From Stentor coeruleus (lineage: Eukaryota; Ciliophora; Heterotrichea; Heterotrichida; Stentoridae): DNA of 64,000 bases. The stretch is taken from NCBI GenBank assembly GCA_001970955.1, contig MPUH01000034.1, positions 62,001-126,000 of the forward strand, written 5' to 3'. Position 1 is the first letter of the stretch; each line of letters begins with the position of its first letter. A program made the translations under genes and the position numbers. Shown here piece by piece: positions 1 through 10,000 of the stretch. A model generated the notes under the pieces. The model was not told where the DNA came from and searched no databases. It saw only the letters and a program-made list of their open reading frames with translations.

Positions 1-2
1 GA

Positions 3-572
3 TTATTAGAAGATATTATGAGATGGGCAGATGGGCTTCCTCCAAGAAAAAATGGTCCTGATTACCACAAAGATGGCCCATATTTAAGACCAAATCCTCC
101 ACCTGAGAATAAAATCCCAAAAAATCATGAAGAAACTTTTAATACAACTTTTGGAAGTTCGAATTCCCCAAAACATAGTGAAAAAATTGACCCGATTATA
201 GAAGAAAATGAAGAATTAGATGAATATTCTCAATGGTTGTATTCTATTGGAGCTGATTTTCCAAGATCACTTACTTTTAGGGATGAGCATATTCCTGAGT
301 TTACAACAGGAGTGCTGATTAGTAATATTGTGAGCCATTTGGAAAGAGTGAAAATTCCGGGTATTGAAAAAGAGCCTAGATCTCGAGCTAGCGCTATACA
401 GAATATTAATAAAGCTCTGGTTGTTTTGAAAAAAAATCCAGGATTTCCGAAAGAACTTCATACAATTGCTGAAGAGATTTTCTTAGGTAATGGCACAGTT
501 ATACGAAGATTAATGAAAGAACTTATGAACTTATACAAGGCAAAACCAGTAAATAGATTTTCTAAAAAATAG
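3..572 (+). CDS. Calponin-homology (CH) domain protein, C-terminal part
   Basis: The frame is open to the left edge, so this is the end of a longer gene; the first Met (position 18) need not be the start. After a Pro/Asn-rich linker, about the last 115 residues read as a CH domain: YSQWLYSIGADFPRSL near the start, a central AIQNINKALVVLKKNPGFP, and an end GNGTVIRRLMKELMNLY, which match the conserved Trp, the helix before 'P.fP' and the final 'G...I..LL..L...Y' of the fold. CH domains bind actin or microtubules; ciliates have several, including axonemal ones. A single CH domain at a C-terminus does not fix the partner. The domain call is by pattern only. Confidence 0.65.
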   Translation, partial: LLEDIMRWADGLPPRKNGPDYHKDGPYLRPNPPPENKIPKNHEETFNTTFGSSNSPKHSEKIDPIIEENEELDEYSQWLYSIGADFPRSLTFRDEHIPEFTTGVLISNIVSHLERVKIPGIEKEPRSRASAIQNINKALVVLKKNPGFPKELHTIAEEIFLGNGTVIRRLMKELMNLYKAKPVNRFSKK

Positions 573-1333
573 GAGAACATAATTTTAAATATCTAAGTTA
601 TAATTGAATCCTGAACATAATTTTTATTGCTTTATTCATAAAATTATTTTGAATGCGAATTATAAAGTTGGTTTTTATCGTGATCGCGAAGAAATAAAAA
701 GTGAAATTGCGGCTTTTGGGTAAAAAATCATAAATTTTGAAGAATATTTTAATTTACCCGAAAATACAAAAGACAGTTTTATAAATTTGACTCATACAAT
801 TTAATCAGTTAAAAACTATAGTTAAGATAGACTTGAGTCTTTAAAGATATTTTTTTAGTAAAACTATAATTTTATCCAATAACCTACTTAAAACTACTAG
901 TTGTATGACTGATAAGGTAAATAAAAAAAATAAAGACCCGAAAAAAAAGGTATAAATTGATGAAGAAAATACTTGATGATATAAAATATTAATACTGATT
1001 TATATAAAAAAAATAACTAAATCTCAGACTTCAAATATTAAAATCTTATATATCATATCCAATAATTCAGTCTACCTCAATCTTCAAATCTCTCAAAGGT
1101 ATCACTTAAATTGCAACTAAATGCAAATTCATCTTTTTTTCATTATCTTAAATCCATTTCACTTTAAATACCCCACATACAAATTTCCAATCTAAAAGTA
1201 ACTAATATTAAATTCCAACCTAACTTCATTTATCACAATAAAACAACTAAATTTAATTAAATTTTCTAAAAAAAAAAGAGAACTCTAAACGTTATTCATT
1301 GTTTTCTCTATATTTCTTACTATATTATTATAT
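573..1333. other. Intergenic region with a protein-like relic
   Basis: About 760 bp between two plus-strand genes. Positions 604-720 are less AT-rich than the rest and translate on the plus strand (frame of 655) into coding-like sequence including NYKVGFYRDREEIKSEIAAFG, then a TAA at 721, then more coding-like sequence to a TAA at 802. The stops sit where Gln codons would fit. From about 910 to 1333 only AT-rich DNA and short homopolymers are seen; the last 300 bp are C-rich and are the probable promoter side of the next gene. Confidence 0.4.
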
Positions 1334-2641
1334 ATGGGACTTTGTATCACCAAGAATCCAAGGCCTATAAGCGCATCTGATATATATTTCAGTAACCAAG
1401 TGTCTTACCCAAGGAAAACATCAGTGCAAATTAAACGTAAAGACACAAGAGGTCGGGTTAAAGATAGAGAAAAAGTTTCAATAAATCACACAGAGCCTTT
1501 GTTATGTGTAAGTGAAGATTTAAGTATGAATTTTTCTATATGGGGTTCAGGTATTTCTTATACAGCTTGTATACTTCCAGGTTTAGATCCTCATGAAAGA
1601 GTATTTAAAGTTTGTCAAGATTTATGTTTTTTTTCTAGTAATGGGCAATCGACTATACTAGGAGTTTTTGATGGCCATGGTAAAGAAGGTGAACATATAA
1701 GTAATTTTTGTGTTAAAGAAGCTGATGAAATTTTCAATACTTATATAAATGATTATGATAATCAACCTATGGAATTACTGCTTTTTATACTGGAAACTAT
1801 AGAAGAAAAGCTTAAAGAACCTAATTCTGTTATTGATATTGCAAATTCTGGATGCTCAAGTACGCTTGGATTAGTTCATAAAAATGCTTTGTATGTTATT
1901 AATATTGGAAATAGTAGGGCGGTGCTTGGAACTTATGAGATGGAATTATCAAAAACTCAGAGACCTTTAACTTTTTCAGAGGATAAGTATTTTTTAAGGG
2001 AAATTGCTAAGAGGAGACAGAAAGTGATGGATAAAGAGCCGATACCGTTTCAAATGACGGTTGACCATACGACAGAAAATAAAGAGGAGTTTATTAGGAT
2101 ACTTAAATCGGGAGGAAGGCTTCAACAGAACTCAGATAAGTATGGGAATAAGTTTGGCCCGTATTATATTTGGAAAAACTATAGTAATATACCTGGATTG
2201 ATTGTATCGAGATCAATAGGTAACATCATAGCTGAAGATATTGGAGTTATTTCTAAGCCAGACACATCTTCCAGATCACTATCTTTAGATGATGAATTTC
2301 TTATTGTTGCATCTGAAGGTATCTGGTCAGTTATGAACAATCAAGATGCTGTGAATTTTGTTGCTTCATATAAAGATACAGCCAAAAGAACTCTTAATCA
2401 AGTAACTATGAATGATGAAGTTAATATACATAATAGTTGTATTGCCCAATTATTATGTGAAGAAGCTCGAGTAAGATGGTTAGCCTTAGTAGAAAACGAA
2501 GACTCTATGATAGAAGATATATCTTGTATTATATTAGAATTCGACCAAAAAACAGAAAGGAAGTCAAAAGCAGGTTATCGAATGCCTTTAGAAAGAATTA
2601 GCACAATAAATCAATTAAAAAAAAAAGAATCGCTTGTTTGA
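1334..2641 (+). CDS. PP2C-type (PPM) protein phosphatase, divergent, myristoylation-type N-terminus
   Basis: PPM-family metal-dependent Ser/Thr phosphatase of 435 residues. Visible motifs: GVFDGHG (D113-G-H-G116), the SGCSSTLG/VINIGNSRAVLG block, the TVDHTTENKEE...GGRLQ block, PGLIVSRSIGN, and FLIVASEGIWSVM. The family usually has ASDGlWD; here the metal-binding Asp is Glu328 and the Asp after Trp is Ser. The SRSxGD Asp is Asn. A late Asp in EDISCIILEF probably matches the family's DN metal ligand. The protein starts MGLCITK, a plausible N-myristoylation signal with a Cys for palmitoylation, so membrane anchoring is likely. Activity may be reduced. The start is the first Met after a stop-rich AT leader. 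It ends with TGA. Confidence 0.85.
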   Translation: MGLCITKNPRPISASDIYFSNQVSYPRKTSVQIKRKDTRGRVKDREKVSINHTEPLLCVSEDLSMNFSIWGSGISYTACILPGLDPHERVFKVCQDLCFFSSNGQSTILGVFDGHGKEGEHISNFCVKEADEIFNTYINDYDNQPMELLLFILETIEEKLKEPNSVIDIANSGCSSTLGLVHKNALYVINIGNSRAVLGTYEMELSKTQRPLTFSEDKYFLREIAKRRQKVMDKEPIPFQMTVDHTTENKEEFIRILKSGGRLQQNSDKYGNKFGPYYIWKNYSNIPGLIVSRSIGNIIAEDIGVISKPDTSSRSLSLDDEFLIVASEGIWSVMNNQDAVNFVASYKDTAKRTLNQVTMNDEVNIHNSCIAQLLCEEARVRWLALVENEDSMIEDISCIILEFDQKTERKSKAGYRMPLERISTINQLKKKESLV

Positions 2642-2740
2642 TTTTCATATAATTTATACAGGCAAAATTGAATGTTTTTATATAAAAATTTAAGTAAAAG
2701 ATGTATTTTATGCTAATGATTGATTAGAATAGTTATCCTT

Positions 2741-3043
2741 TTAAGAACTTTGTTTAAGGTCATTTAAAGAACTACTGATTTCTTTTAGTTGGGAATTGAT
2801 TTGATCTAGTTGAGAATTTATCATAGAAAGATCAACTGGAAAACGTGGCATTGATTTAGGAAGTTTTGGTACTTGTCTGATGATACTTAATATATTTTCT
2901 GTTAAAAATGAGGTTTCTTCAAGGTCGTTGAGGATTTGCTTATCGATCTGTTTTTGATTACTGGAGCTTTTTGGATTGATAATACTTTCTAGTAAAATAT
3001 GCACCCCTTGAGAAGGGTCAGTGTTATACCCAAATTCTTCCAT
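2741..3043 (-). CDS. Small coiled-coil protein (100 aa), unknown function
   Basis: A 100-residue ORF convergent with the phosphatase gene (99 bp between stops) and divergent from the next gene (78 bp between starts). The last third (SQLDQINSQLKEISSSLNDL) has a clear heptad pattern and would form a short coiled coil; the middle is amphipathic helix followed by a Pro-rich hinge (PKLPKSMPRFP). The composition (Asp, Glu, Ser, Gln) is coding-like and unlike the flanks. No family is recognised; small subunits of multi-protein adaptor complexes look like this, but that is only an analogy. Confidence 0.6.
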   Translation of the reverse strand: MEEFGYNTDPSQGVHILLESIINPKSSSNQKQIDKQILNDLEETSFLTENILSIIRQVPKLPKSMPRFPVDLSMINSQLDQINSQLKEISSSLNDLKQSS

Positions 3044-3121
3044 TTATAGATATTATAAAATGATATAAAGTATTTGTTAGGTTAAATGTTTAGAAGAACA
3101 TATTTTATTTCTTAAATATAT

Positions 3122-5554
3122 ATGAATACTAAGGAAAAGTCATATGAAAAAGATCTTATTATCAAGAGAATAATCACCCCAAAAGCTTTGTTTAAGACAA
3201 ATTTCTTTGCTAACAAAGCTAGACTTGAGCCTCGTGTCTTCTCAAATACTGCCTATAATACTAATGATCTTGATATTAACACCCCAAGGTCATCTGTAAA
3301 AAATTACTCTAACTTTGTCCTTGCCTTAGAAAAACTATTACAAAAGCTTGATCCAAGCATAAAAATCTTATCTGAAGCTGATATTTTGCTTACAATCGAA
3401 AAACTCATAAATACTTTAAAAAATCCTCGGGATCATTGTGAATGCTGTCTAGAGAAAGGCGAAGGCATAGAAAAACTTAGAATCGATTTTAAAACACATC
3501 AATTAGATGTTATAAAAGAGATGGAAAAAATCCTAGAATTCAAAGGGCAGATGAAGAAATACGAGAATATACTAAAGCAAAAAGAAAAAAACTTGGAAAT
3601 AAAGGAAGCGAGCTTGAAAAATGAAAAAGAATGGCTGGAAAGCAAAGTTAAAGAGATTGAGAATATAAAAAAATCCTTAGAATTTGAAAAAAATGGGATG
3701 GTTGTGGAGAGGAAAAAAATATTAGAAAGCCAAAAAGAGCTTAATAATAAACATAAAGAACTTGATGGAAAATTCATTAAGCTTAATAAGCAGCTTTATG
3801 GACCTTCAGTTGCATATACAGATTCAATAGAAAAAGAATTAAAAGTCTTCCAAGCAACTTTAAACACAGAAAAGCATGAAATCAACTTAAAAAACGAATA
3901 TTTAAGCATTTTAAGCCAGGATTTAGCCAAACAAGAAAGCTCATTAAAACAAAAAGATGAGATGCTAACAACAAAAGACAAAAATTTAGCATTTCGAGAG
4001 CAAACTATACAGAAACGTGAAAAAGAGCTTAAAGAAATTGTAGATGCCCTAGAAGAAAACAGAAAAAAACTTGAATTAAAAGATAAGGAACTAGAAAAAA
4101 CTTTTGAAGAAAAATCAAAAAACTTAAATCAAATCGAAGCTAAGCTCAATATCCAAAAAACAGATATGAAAAACAAAATCCAAGCTTTAAACACCCAATT
4201 AATCAAATTAGATACAATAAGCAAAAATATAAACAAAGATATTATTGAAGAAAGTCCAGATATGAGATTATCAGAAACCCCAAATTCAATTATATTGACT
4301 GAAGAGTCTAAGAAACTTGTTACCAATTCTTTGAGAAGAGAAAAAAGTAAATCAAATTCAAGCCTTTCTTATAGTGATTTTGTTACTGAAAAGTCTATAA
4401 AAAATGATGGGATTAATGAAAGTAATATAAAGGGCCATATAAGTCTTAAAGAGTCATTTATTAGCCAATATGAAGATATGAAAAAACAAACAATGGATAT
4501 TAAGAAAGTTAGTATAAAAGAACCGTATATGAATTTGCAAGAAAAATCATTTAAATCAAAACTTAAACTGATTATAAATAAAGAGAGAAATAAAGATGAG
4601 AAAGATGGTCCGGAAGAAAATGAAGGGTTAGAATTACTTTTAAGCCCTGTTGATATTATTAGAAAATCATCGAGTAGTGCTTCTAAGTCGTTGCTTAATG
4701 AAGTTTATTCAGATAAACCATGTGAAAGCATTGAAAATCTAGCCAAAAGTTTGGAGAACATGGAAAACGCTTTGGATGAAAAAGAACAAGAGCTTGGGCA
4801 AAGGAAAAAAGAACTTGAAAAAAGGGAAAACGACTGCTGGGCAAAGGAAAAACACTTAGAAGAAATTGAGCAATCAATAAAATCAGTAGATTACTATAAA
4901 CAAAAAACTAAAGAACTACAAAAAATTATCCAAACCCAAGATCAATATCAAAAGAAATTCGATGATTTAAATATATCATATGAAATACTCTTAAAAGCTC
5001 ATGAATCCCAGCAAGAAACCCTTACCTTTTATAAAAAAAAATCAGAAGATCTACAAAAATCCCTTCAACTTCAAAACACTTATCAAGAAAAATACGAAAG
5101 TCTTCTCCAAGAATTCCATCATTACAAAGAGAAATGCTTTGAACTACAAAAAATCCTTGAAACCAAAGAAGCTGAATTTGAAGAACTTTCTTATTTAGTT
5201 GATTTTTCTAATGAACTCCAAGAAAAAATCCATCAAAACTCACAAAAAGAAAAAGAACTTGAAATTCTCCAACAAAACCTTGAAACCCAAAAACTCGAAC
5301 TAGAAAAAACTGCTGAGACACTTAAAAATTTATACCTCGACCTCGAAGTGCAAAAGCAAAGTTTTATGTTAGAAAAAGAACTTTTTCAAGGGGAAAAAGA
5401 AACTAATGAAGAGTTTTTCAGACAAGAATCAATAAATTTAGAGAATAAAGAAAATGAGTTAAAAAAGAAGTTTGAAACTAGTGAAGATTCTATATCTTCA
5501 GACTGTCAAAGCATAATTTTTAACTTCACACCTAAAAATAAAAATATTCTATGA
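3122..5554 (+). CDS. Long coiled-coil protein (810 aa)
   Basis: An uninterrupted 810-residue ORF. About 100 N-terminal residues are non-coiled, then a CECCLEKGEG segment, then three long heptad stretches (roughly residues 115-365, 540-700 and 725-790) broken by Ser/Pro-rich linkers such as ESPDMRLSETPNSIIL and the region around 510-530. There are no membrane segments or catalytic motifs. Ciliates have many such proteins in basal bodies, cortical fibres and the epiplasm. The Cys cluster before the coils might bind metal or be acylated. The function is not recognised. The start is 78 bp from the start of the divergent small gene, so the two probably share a promoter region. It ends with TGA. 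Confidence 0.75.
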   Translation: MNTKEKSYEKDLIIKRIITPKALFKTNFFANKARLEPRVFSNTAYNTNDLDINTPRSSVKNYSNFVLALEKLLQKLDPSIKILSEADILLTIEKLINTLKNPRDHCECCLEKGEGIEKLRIDFKTHQLDVIKEMEKILEFKGQMKKYENILKQKEKNLEIKEASLKNEKEWLESKVKEIENIKKSLEFEKNGMVVERKKILESQKELNNKHKELDGKFIKLNKQLYGPSVAYTDSIEKELKVFQATLNTEKHEINLKNEYLSILSQDLAKQESSLKQKDEMLTTKDKNLAFREQTIQKREKELKEIVDALEENRKKLELKDKELEKTFEEKSKNLNQIEAKLNIQKTDMKNKIQALNTQLIKLDTISKNINKDIIEESPDMRLSETPNSIILTEESKKLVTNSLRREKSKSNSSLSYSDFVTEKSIKNDGINESNIKGHISLKESFISQYEDMKKQTMDIKKVSIKEPYMNLQEKSFKSKLKLIINKERNKDEKDGPEENEGLELLLSPVDIIRKSSSSASKSLLNEVYSDKPCESIENLAKSLENMENALDEKEQELGQRKKELEKRENDCWAKEKHLEEIEQSIKSVDYYKQKTKELQKIIQTQDQYQKKFDDLNISYEILLKAHESQQETLTFYKKKSEDLQKSLQLQNTYQEKYESLLQEFHHYKEKCFELQKILETKEAEFEELSYLVDFSNELQEKIHQNSQKEKELEILQQNLETQKLELEKTAETLKNLYLDLEVQKQSFMLEKELFQGEKETNEEFFRQESINLENKENELKKKFETSEDSISSDCQSIIFNFTPKNKNIL

Positions 5555-5842
5555 TAAAATCGTAAATTTTATATGAAAAATATCAAAATCACTGATACAC
5601 TTCTGATAAATAAACCTATTATTTGGATTGAATCTGATACTAAAATATAAAGATTAGTTGATTTTATTATAATTTTTATATCTTTATAGTTTTTTTATTG
5701 GCTTAAATTCTTGTAAATCTTTGCAAAAAATACTTATTGAATTATATGCAATTAAAATTAAACGATAACATTTTTACTTTATAAAGAAAAAGGCATTATA
5801 ATTATTACTATATACTCATTAACAATTTTAGTAAAATGGATC

Positions 5843-6907
5843 TTATTTCGCTCTCTTGCTTGGTCTTTTCATAACAGGCCTATTAACCATTACACTATCA
5901 ATAAAATCCTCATTATAAGCTTCTGGGATTATCTGCAAATAACTTATTGGCGAATTATTTTGCGTATGACCTGTAGTATTTTTCCTTATTAAAGGCAAAC
6001 TTTCCAAATATCCACGCCCAACTTTAATCTCTTCATTTTTATCTGCATATTCATTCTCCATATCCAAACTCTTTGTAAAAACATATTTTTTCGGTTTAAA
6101 ATCCAAACTTTTTTCAATCTCTTTAACTAAATTATTCAAAACACTCATCTGTTTTATAGGCACCGAAAGAGTTTTATAAGGAATTTTTTCCATTTTCTGC
6201 ATGCCATTAAATATATCTTTAGTTGGTGTTGCTATTCTACTTGGTATATCAGGTAGTTTTCCTCTTGAGTTCGGGTTTGAACTATGTGCACGGAAATGAA
6301 AAGATTGCGATTTTTTGGTCCTTTCTGACAAAATCCACGATGACTTTAAAACCTGGCATTTTTCTAAGGTTTTTTTAATACTCAACGTCAATTTATGTGT
6401 TTTTCCCAGTTTTTCTTTTGCTAATTCCCAGCCTTGTCTATACATACTCAAAGCCTCATGTTTTTTGTTTAAAAACTCATATTCTTGCCCTGCCGAATGA
6501 TATGATATTATAAGTGAAGTTGATAAATTTAAACTTTTTTCATAGGATTTATTAAGAAGATTAAGTGCTTTAAGGGCAAATGATAGAGCTTTATCATGAG
6601 AATTGAGGTCTGAATATACTGAAGTTAAATTAAGATAAGTTCCTGATATTGTAAGTAAGTCTGATGGTTTTTTAGAAAATATTTCAAGAGCTTTAGAGAA
6701 GTATTTACGGGCCATATCTAAATCTTGAGTTTTTTTGAAATAGCAACCGAGATTGTAAAAAGTTACACCCCAGGCTTGACTTTCAATACTTACTTGGGAG
6801 AGGATTTCTTGAGCTGAGTTTAATAAGGTTAAAGCTTCGGTTGGAAGAGATTCTCTAAGCTTTTCCATTGCTTGTTTGTTGATTCTTAAGACTTCAGATT
6901 CGGCCAT
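5843..6907 (-). CDS. TPR-repeat protein (354 aa)
   Basis: About the first 180 residues form four helix-turn-helix TPR units: one around TEALTLLNSAQEILSQ, one with FYNLGCYFKKTQDLDMARKY, one with TYLNLTSVYSDLNSHDKALS, and one with SYHSAGQEYEFLNKKHEALS. The Gly/Ala/Tyr/Leu spacing fits the TPR consensus with 34-42 residue units, the longer ones resembling the kinesin-light-chain type. The C-terminal half is basic and low in predicted order (LPDIPSRIATPTKDIF; ends RPVMKRPSKRAK). TPR proteins are scaffolds; no partner can be named. A 183 bp gap separates its start from the end of the ABC transporter gene on the same strand. Confidence 0.75.
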   Translation of the reverse strand: MAESEVLRINKQAMEKLRESLPTEALTLLNSAQEILSQVSIESQAWGVTFYNLGCYFKKTQDLDMARKYFSKALEIFSKKPSDLLTISGTYLNLTSVYSDLNSHDKALSFALKALNLLNKSYEKSLNLSTSLIISYHSAGQEYEFLNKKHEALSMYRQGWELAKEKLGKTHKLTLSIKKTLEKCQVLKSSWILSERTKKSQSFHFRAHSSNPNSRGKLPDIPSRIATPTKDIFNGMQKMEKIPYKTLSVPIKQMSVLNNLVKEIEKSLDFKPKKYVFTKSLDMENEYADKNEEIKVGRGYLESLPLIRKNTTGHTQNNSPISYLQIIPEAYNEDFIDSVMVNRPVMKRPSKRAK

Positions 6908-7090
6908 TATGATGAAATTTTAGAGGAAGTGGTGGAATAATCGAAGAAAATTATGGAATCGCTAGAAAGATATAAGAAGAAATCTTATGACAAAGCTTTT
7001 ATCTTAGTCCTAAGCCTTTGTGAAAAGTTTTTATTTATATATAATTTTTCTTAGACTTACGATTTTTTTTTTTACTAATTTCTAATTATC

Positions 7091-10000
7091 CTAATTAGCC
7101 TGATAAAGATCTTTGTATAAACTTCCTGAGGATTTCACAAGATCTTCATGATCACCTTGTTGGACACAAACACCCTGACATGTTATAATAACCTGTCCCT
7201 GGCCCATACCTTTTCCCCCTAAGATTATCAAAGTATAATCCCCAGCTTCAATGCCACAGCCTTCTTCAGCAATGACAATTTTAGGTTTTTTAAGTTCGAC
7301 TCTAGCTTTTGCCACACCTTTCCAATATTCAGTTCTGGTAATATCATTAATATCATGAATATTATATTTTTCAACAACTTTTTCAATATCCATATGAGCA
7401 TATTTTCCTGTAGGATTTAATAACTCAAAGATCCCAGATACAAAAGTGATTGGTTTTGTATTAACATATAAAATGCAATCACGAAGATATGATATTTTAT
7501 ATGTCTCTAAAGGTTTATTGTCTAAAAGAACATCTCCAGAGAAATTTGTAAAGTGTCTAAGGAGTATATCGGCAATAGCAGGATCACTATTAAGTATGTT
7601 TAAAACAGTTTTAGCTTGAAGTGTGAAGTTAATATTTAAAAGTGAATAATGATTGGATTTTGGGTATCTAAAATTCACATTTCTAAACTCAACCTGCCCA
7701 GTTATATCTTGTAAATCTTTTTTCCTTTCTTCTTCAGCTTCGTATATAACTTTAATAATCTTTTTTGTACTTTCAAGACTTGAATAAACATTTGGCATTA
7801 GAGCATCAGCAACAAGGAAACTCCAATAACAGAACATAACACAAAAGCATATAATAAACATATCATCTAAAGCTAAATCTCCATCTTTTATATTCGAAGC
7901 GCTATATAAAGCAATAATTCCCCAGAAACTAAACATGATTAAAAACTTGCAGGATATAAGTGTTGTATTTATATACGATAAATAACTCATACTTTTTTCA
8001 GCTTCTTGATAGTTTTCTAAGTATTTTTCTTGATAATAATATTGTTTATTATATTGATGAATAGCTCTAATATTATCCATATGTTTAAACCCTGAGGATA
8101 CACCAGGGAATATTGAACTTGCAATGATTATTTCTGTAGCTAAACTTGATATGATAATAAAAGGAACAATAGATAAAGCTATATAAGCTAAAGTCATATC
8201 TGCATCAAAAGAGTAATTTAAAGCTCCACCTATAGCTGCACATACTAAAATAATTATCCCAAATATAGCTCCAATAAAATTCCCAGCATTTTCACAATCT
8301 TCACATAACAATTCTTGAATTTTACTTTTACTATATTCATTATTCTTTAAATGTTCACTTGGGCATGTAAGTAAACTTCTAATAATCTGACCTCTAAGTT
8401 TTCTTGTATGTGCCCCAGCAGCTCTACCTAGACCAAAACATAAAACTGTAAGAGCAATTAATATAAGGATTGTTTCAATAATCCTATCAATCATATCTTC
8501 TTTTATTTGATCTTTATCAAATGCTCCATGTAAATATAATAAAGTTGCTACATTATCTGCAAAGAAATATCCAAACATAGGGAAAGTAATACCTGCAACT
8601 ACACCACCTGCTCCAGCGATTATAAGCCAAGGCCAGAAATGAGCTTCCATTTTTATAATGGTCCAAAGAGCTTGACAGGAGCTGATATTTTTTGGTTTAT
8701 CTTGGGTTTCATTAAAGTCATAAACTTCGGATAAAGATTTTTCACTTATTTTTAAAGATTTTACTATTGGGTTTTTAAGTGCTTCGTCTATTGAGGGATA
8801 ATCTTGTATGGTACCATTTTGTAAGACAAAAAGTTTTTCGGAAATACCGGCTAGAGATGGGCTTGAGGTAAGTAATATGCTTGTTTGACCTTGTATGATT
8901 TTACTAAGAGTTTGGGCGATTTCCATGTGATATGAGGTATTTTCGAATGGGAGATTTGGTAAAGTGCATAATAAGTCGTCGATTATTAGGATTTTTGGTT
9001 TTACTATGAGAGCTCGAGCCAATGAGATTTGATGCTTGATAAGTGGGTTGGTTTCAGGAATACAAGCGTCGTAGCCACCATTTTTCATAATAAACTCATG
9101 AACCCCAACAGTTTTCGTCGAAGTTTCAATCTCATCTTGTCCCGCATTCCTTCCAAGAGTAAGATTTTCCCTAAAGCTATCATCAAAAATCACTGGGTAT
9201 TGAGGCNGAACCCCAACAGTTTTCGTCGAAGTTTCAATCTCATCTTGTCCCGCATTCCTTCCAAGAGTAAGGTTTTCCCTAAAGCTATCATCAAAAATCA
9301 CTGGGTATTGAGGCACCACAACAATAAACTCCCTTAAATCAGAGCAATTAATCTCACTCACATCAAAACCATCAACCGCAACTTTCCCAGAATCACAATA
9401 ATAAACCCCAGTTAATAAATCCCCAATATTCGATTTCCCTGCTCCACTAGCTCCAAGAATGCTAATATTTTCTCCTGCAGTAATACTAAATGATACATCT
9501 TTTAACTTTCTAAATGTCACATTAGTAAAATCAATCTTCCCAACAACTGAAGCTAATCTTCTAGATACATTAATAGCTTCATTTTTCTTAATAATATAAT
9601 CAACTCTAGATGCTGCTTCCATTCCAACATTGATATGATCAATACTTGGCATAATCCACCCTAAATAAATACTTGACATTGCTGTTGCTATAAAAATCAT
9701 CACAGCTTCTTTTGGGGTTATTATATAATCACCAAGCCACCAATCTGGTTGTCTTAATAAAATTTGAGAAATCATATAGAAAAGACCAGCAGAAAAAGAG
9801 TCTAAGACGACAAAGAACATAGCCCATCCAAAACCATGAAGAGTTCCTTTTGCCGTGGTCTTTGTGCAGTACCAGTTAATTTTTTGTATATATTTCTCAA
9901 TAACACTTTCTTGAGCATTTTCTTCTCTATATCTTAAATTGTTTTCAACTATTTCTGCAACTTCAGGATCAAGTTCTCTATGAGCTCCAGTCGGGTTACG

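Noticed and set aside
3499-4877. Antisense ORFs of 60-92 codons in the coiled-coil gene
   Set aside because: Mirror images of Lys/Glu-rich heptads, giving Phe/Ser-rich translations without coding features.
9100-9314. Repeated Q-loop segment in the ABC transporter as a true exon duplication
   Set aside because: The copies flank an N and differ by a single base; the same pattern at six other N sites shows it is an assembly join.
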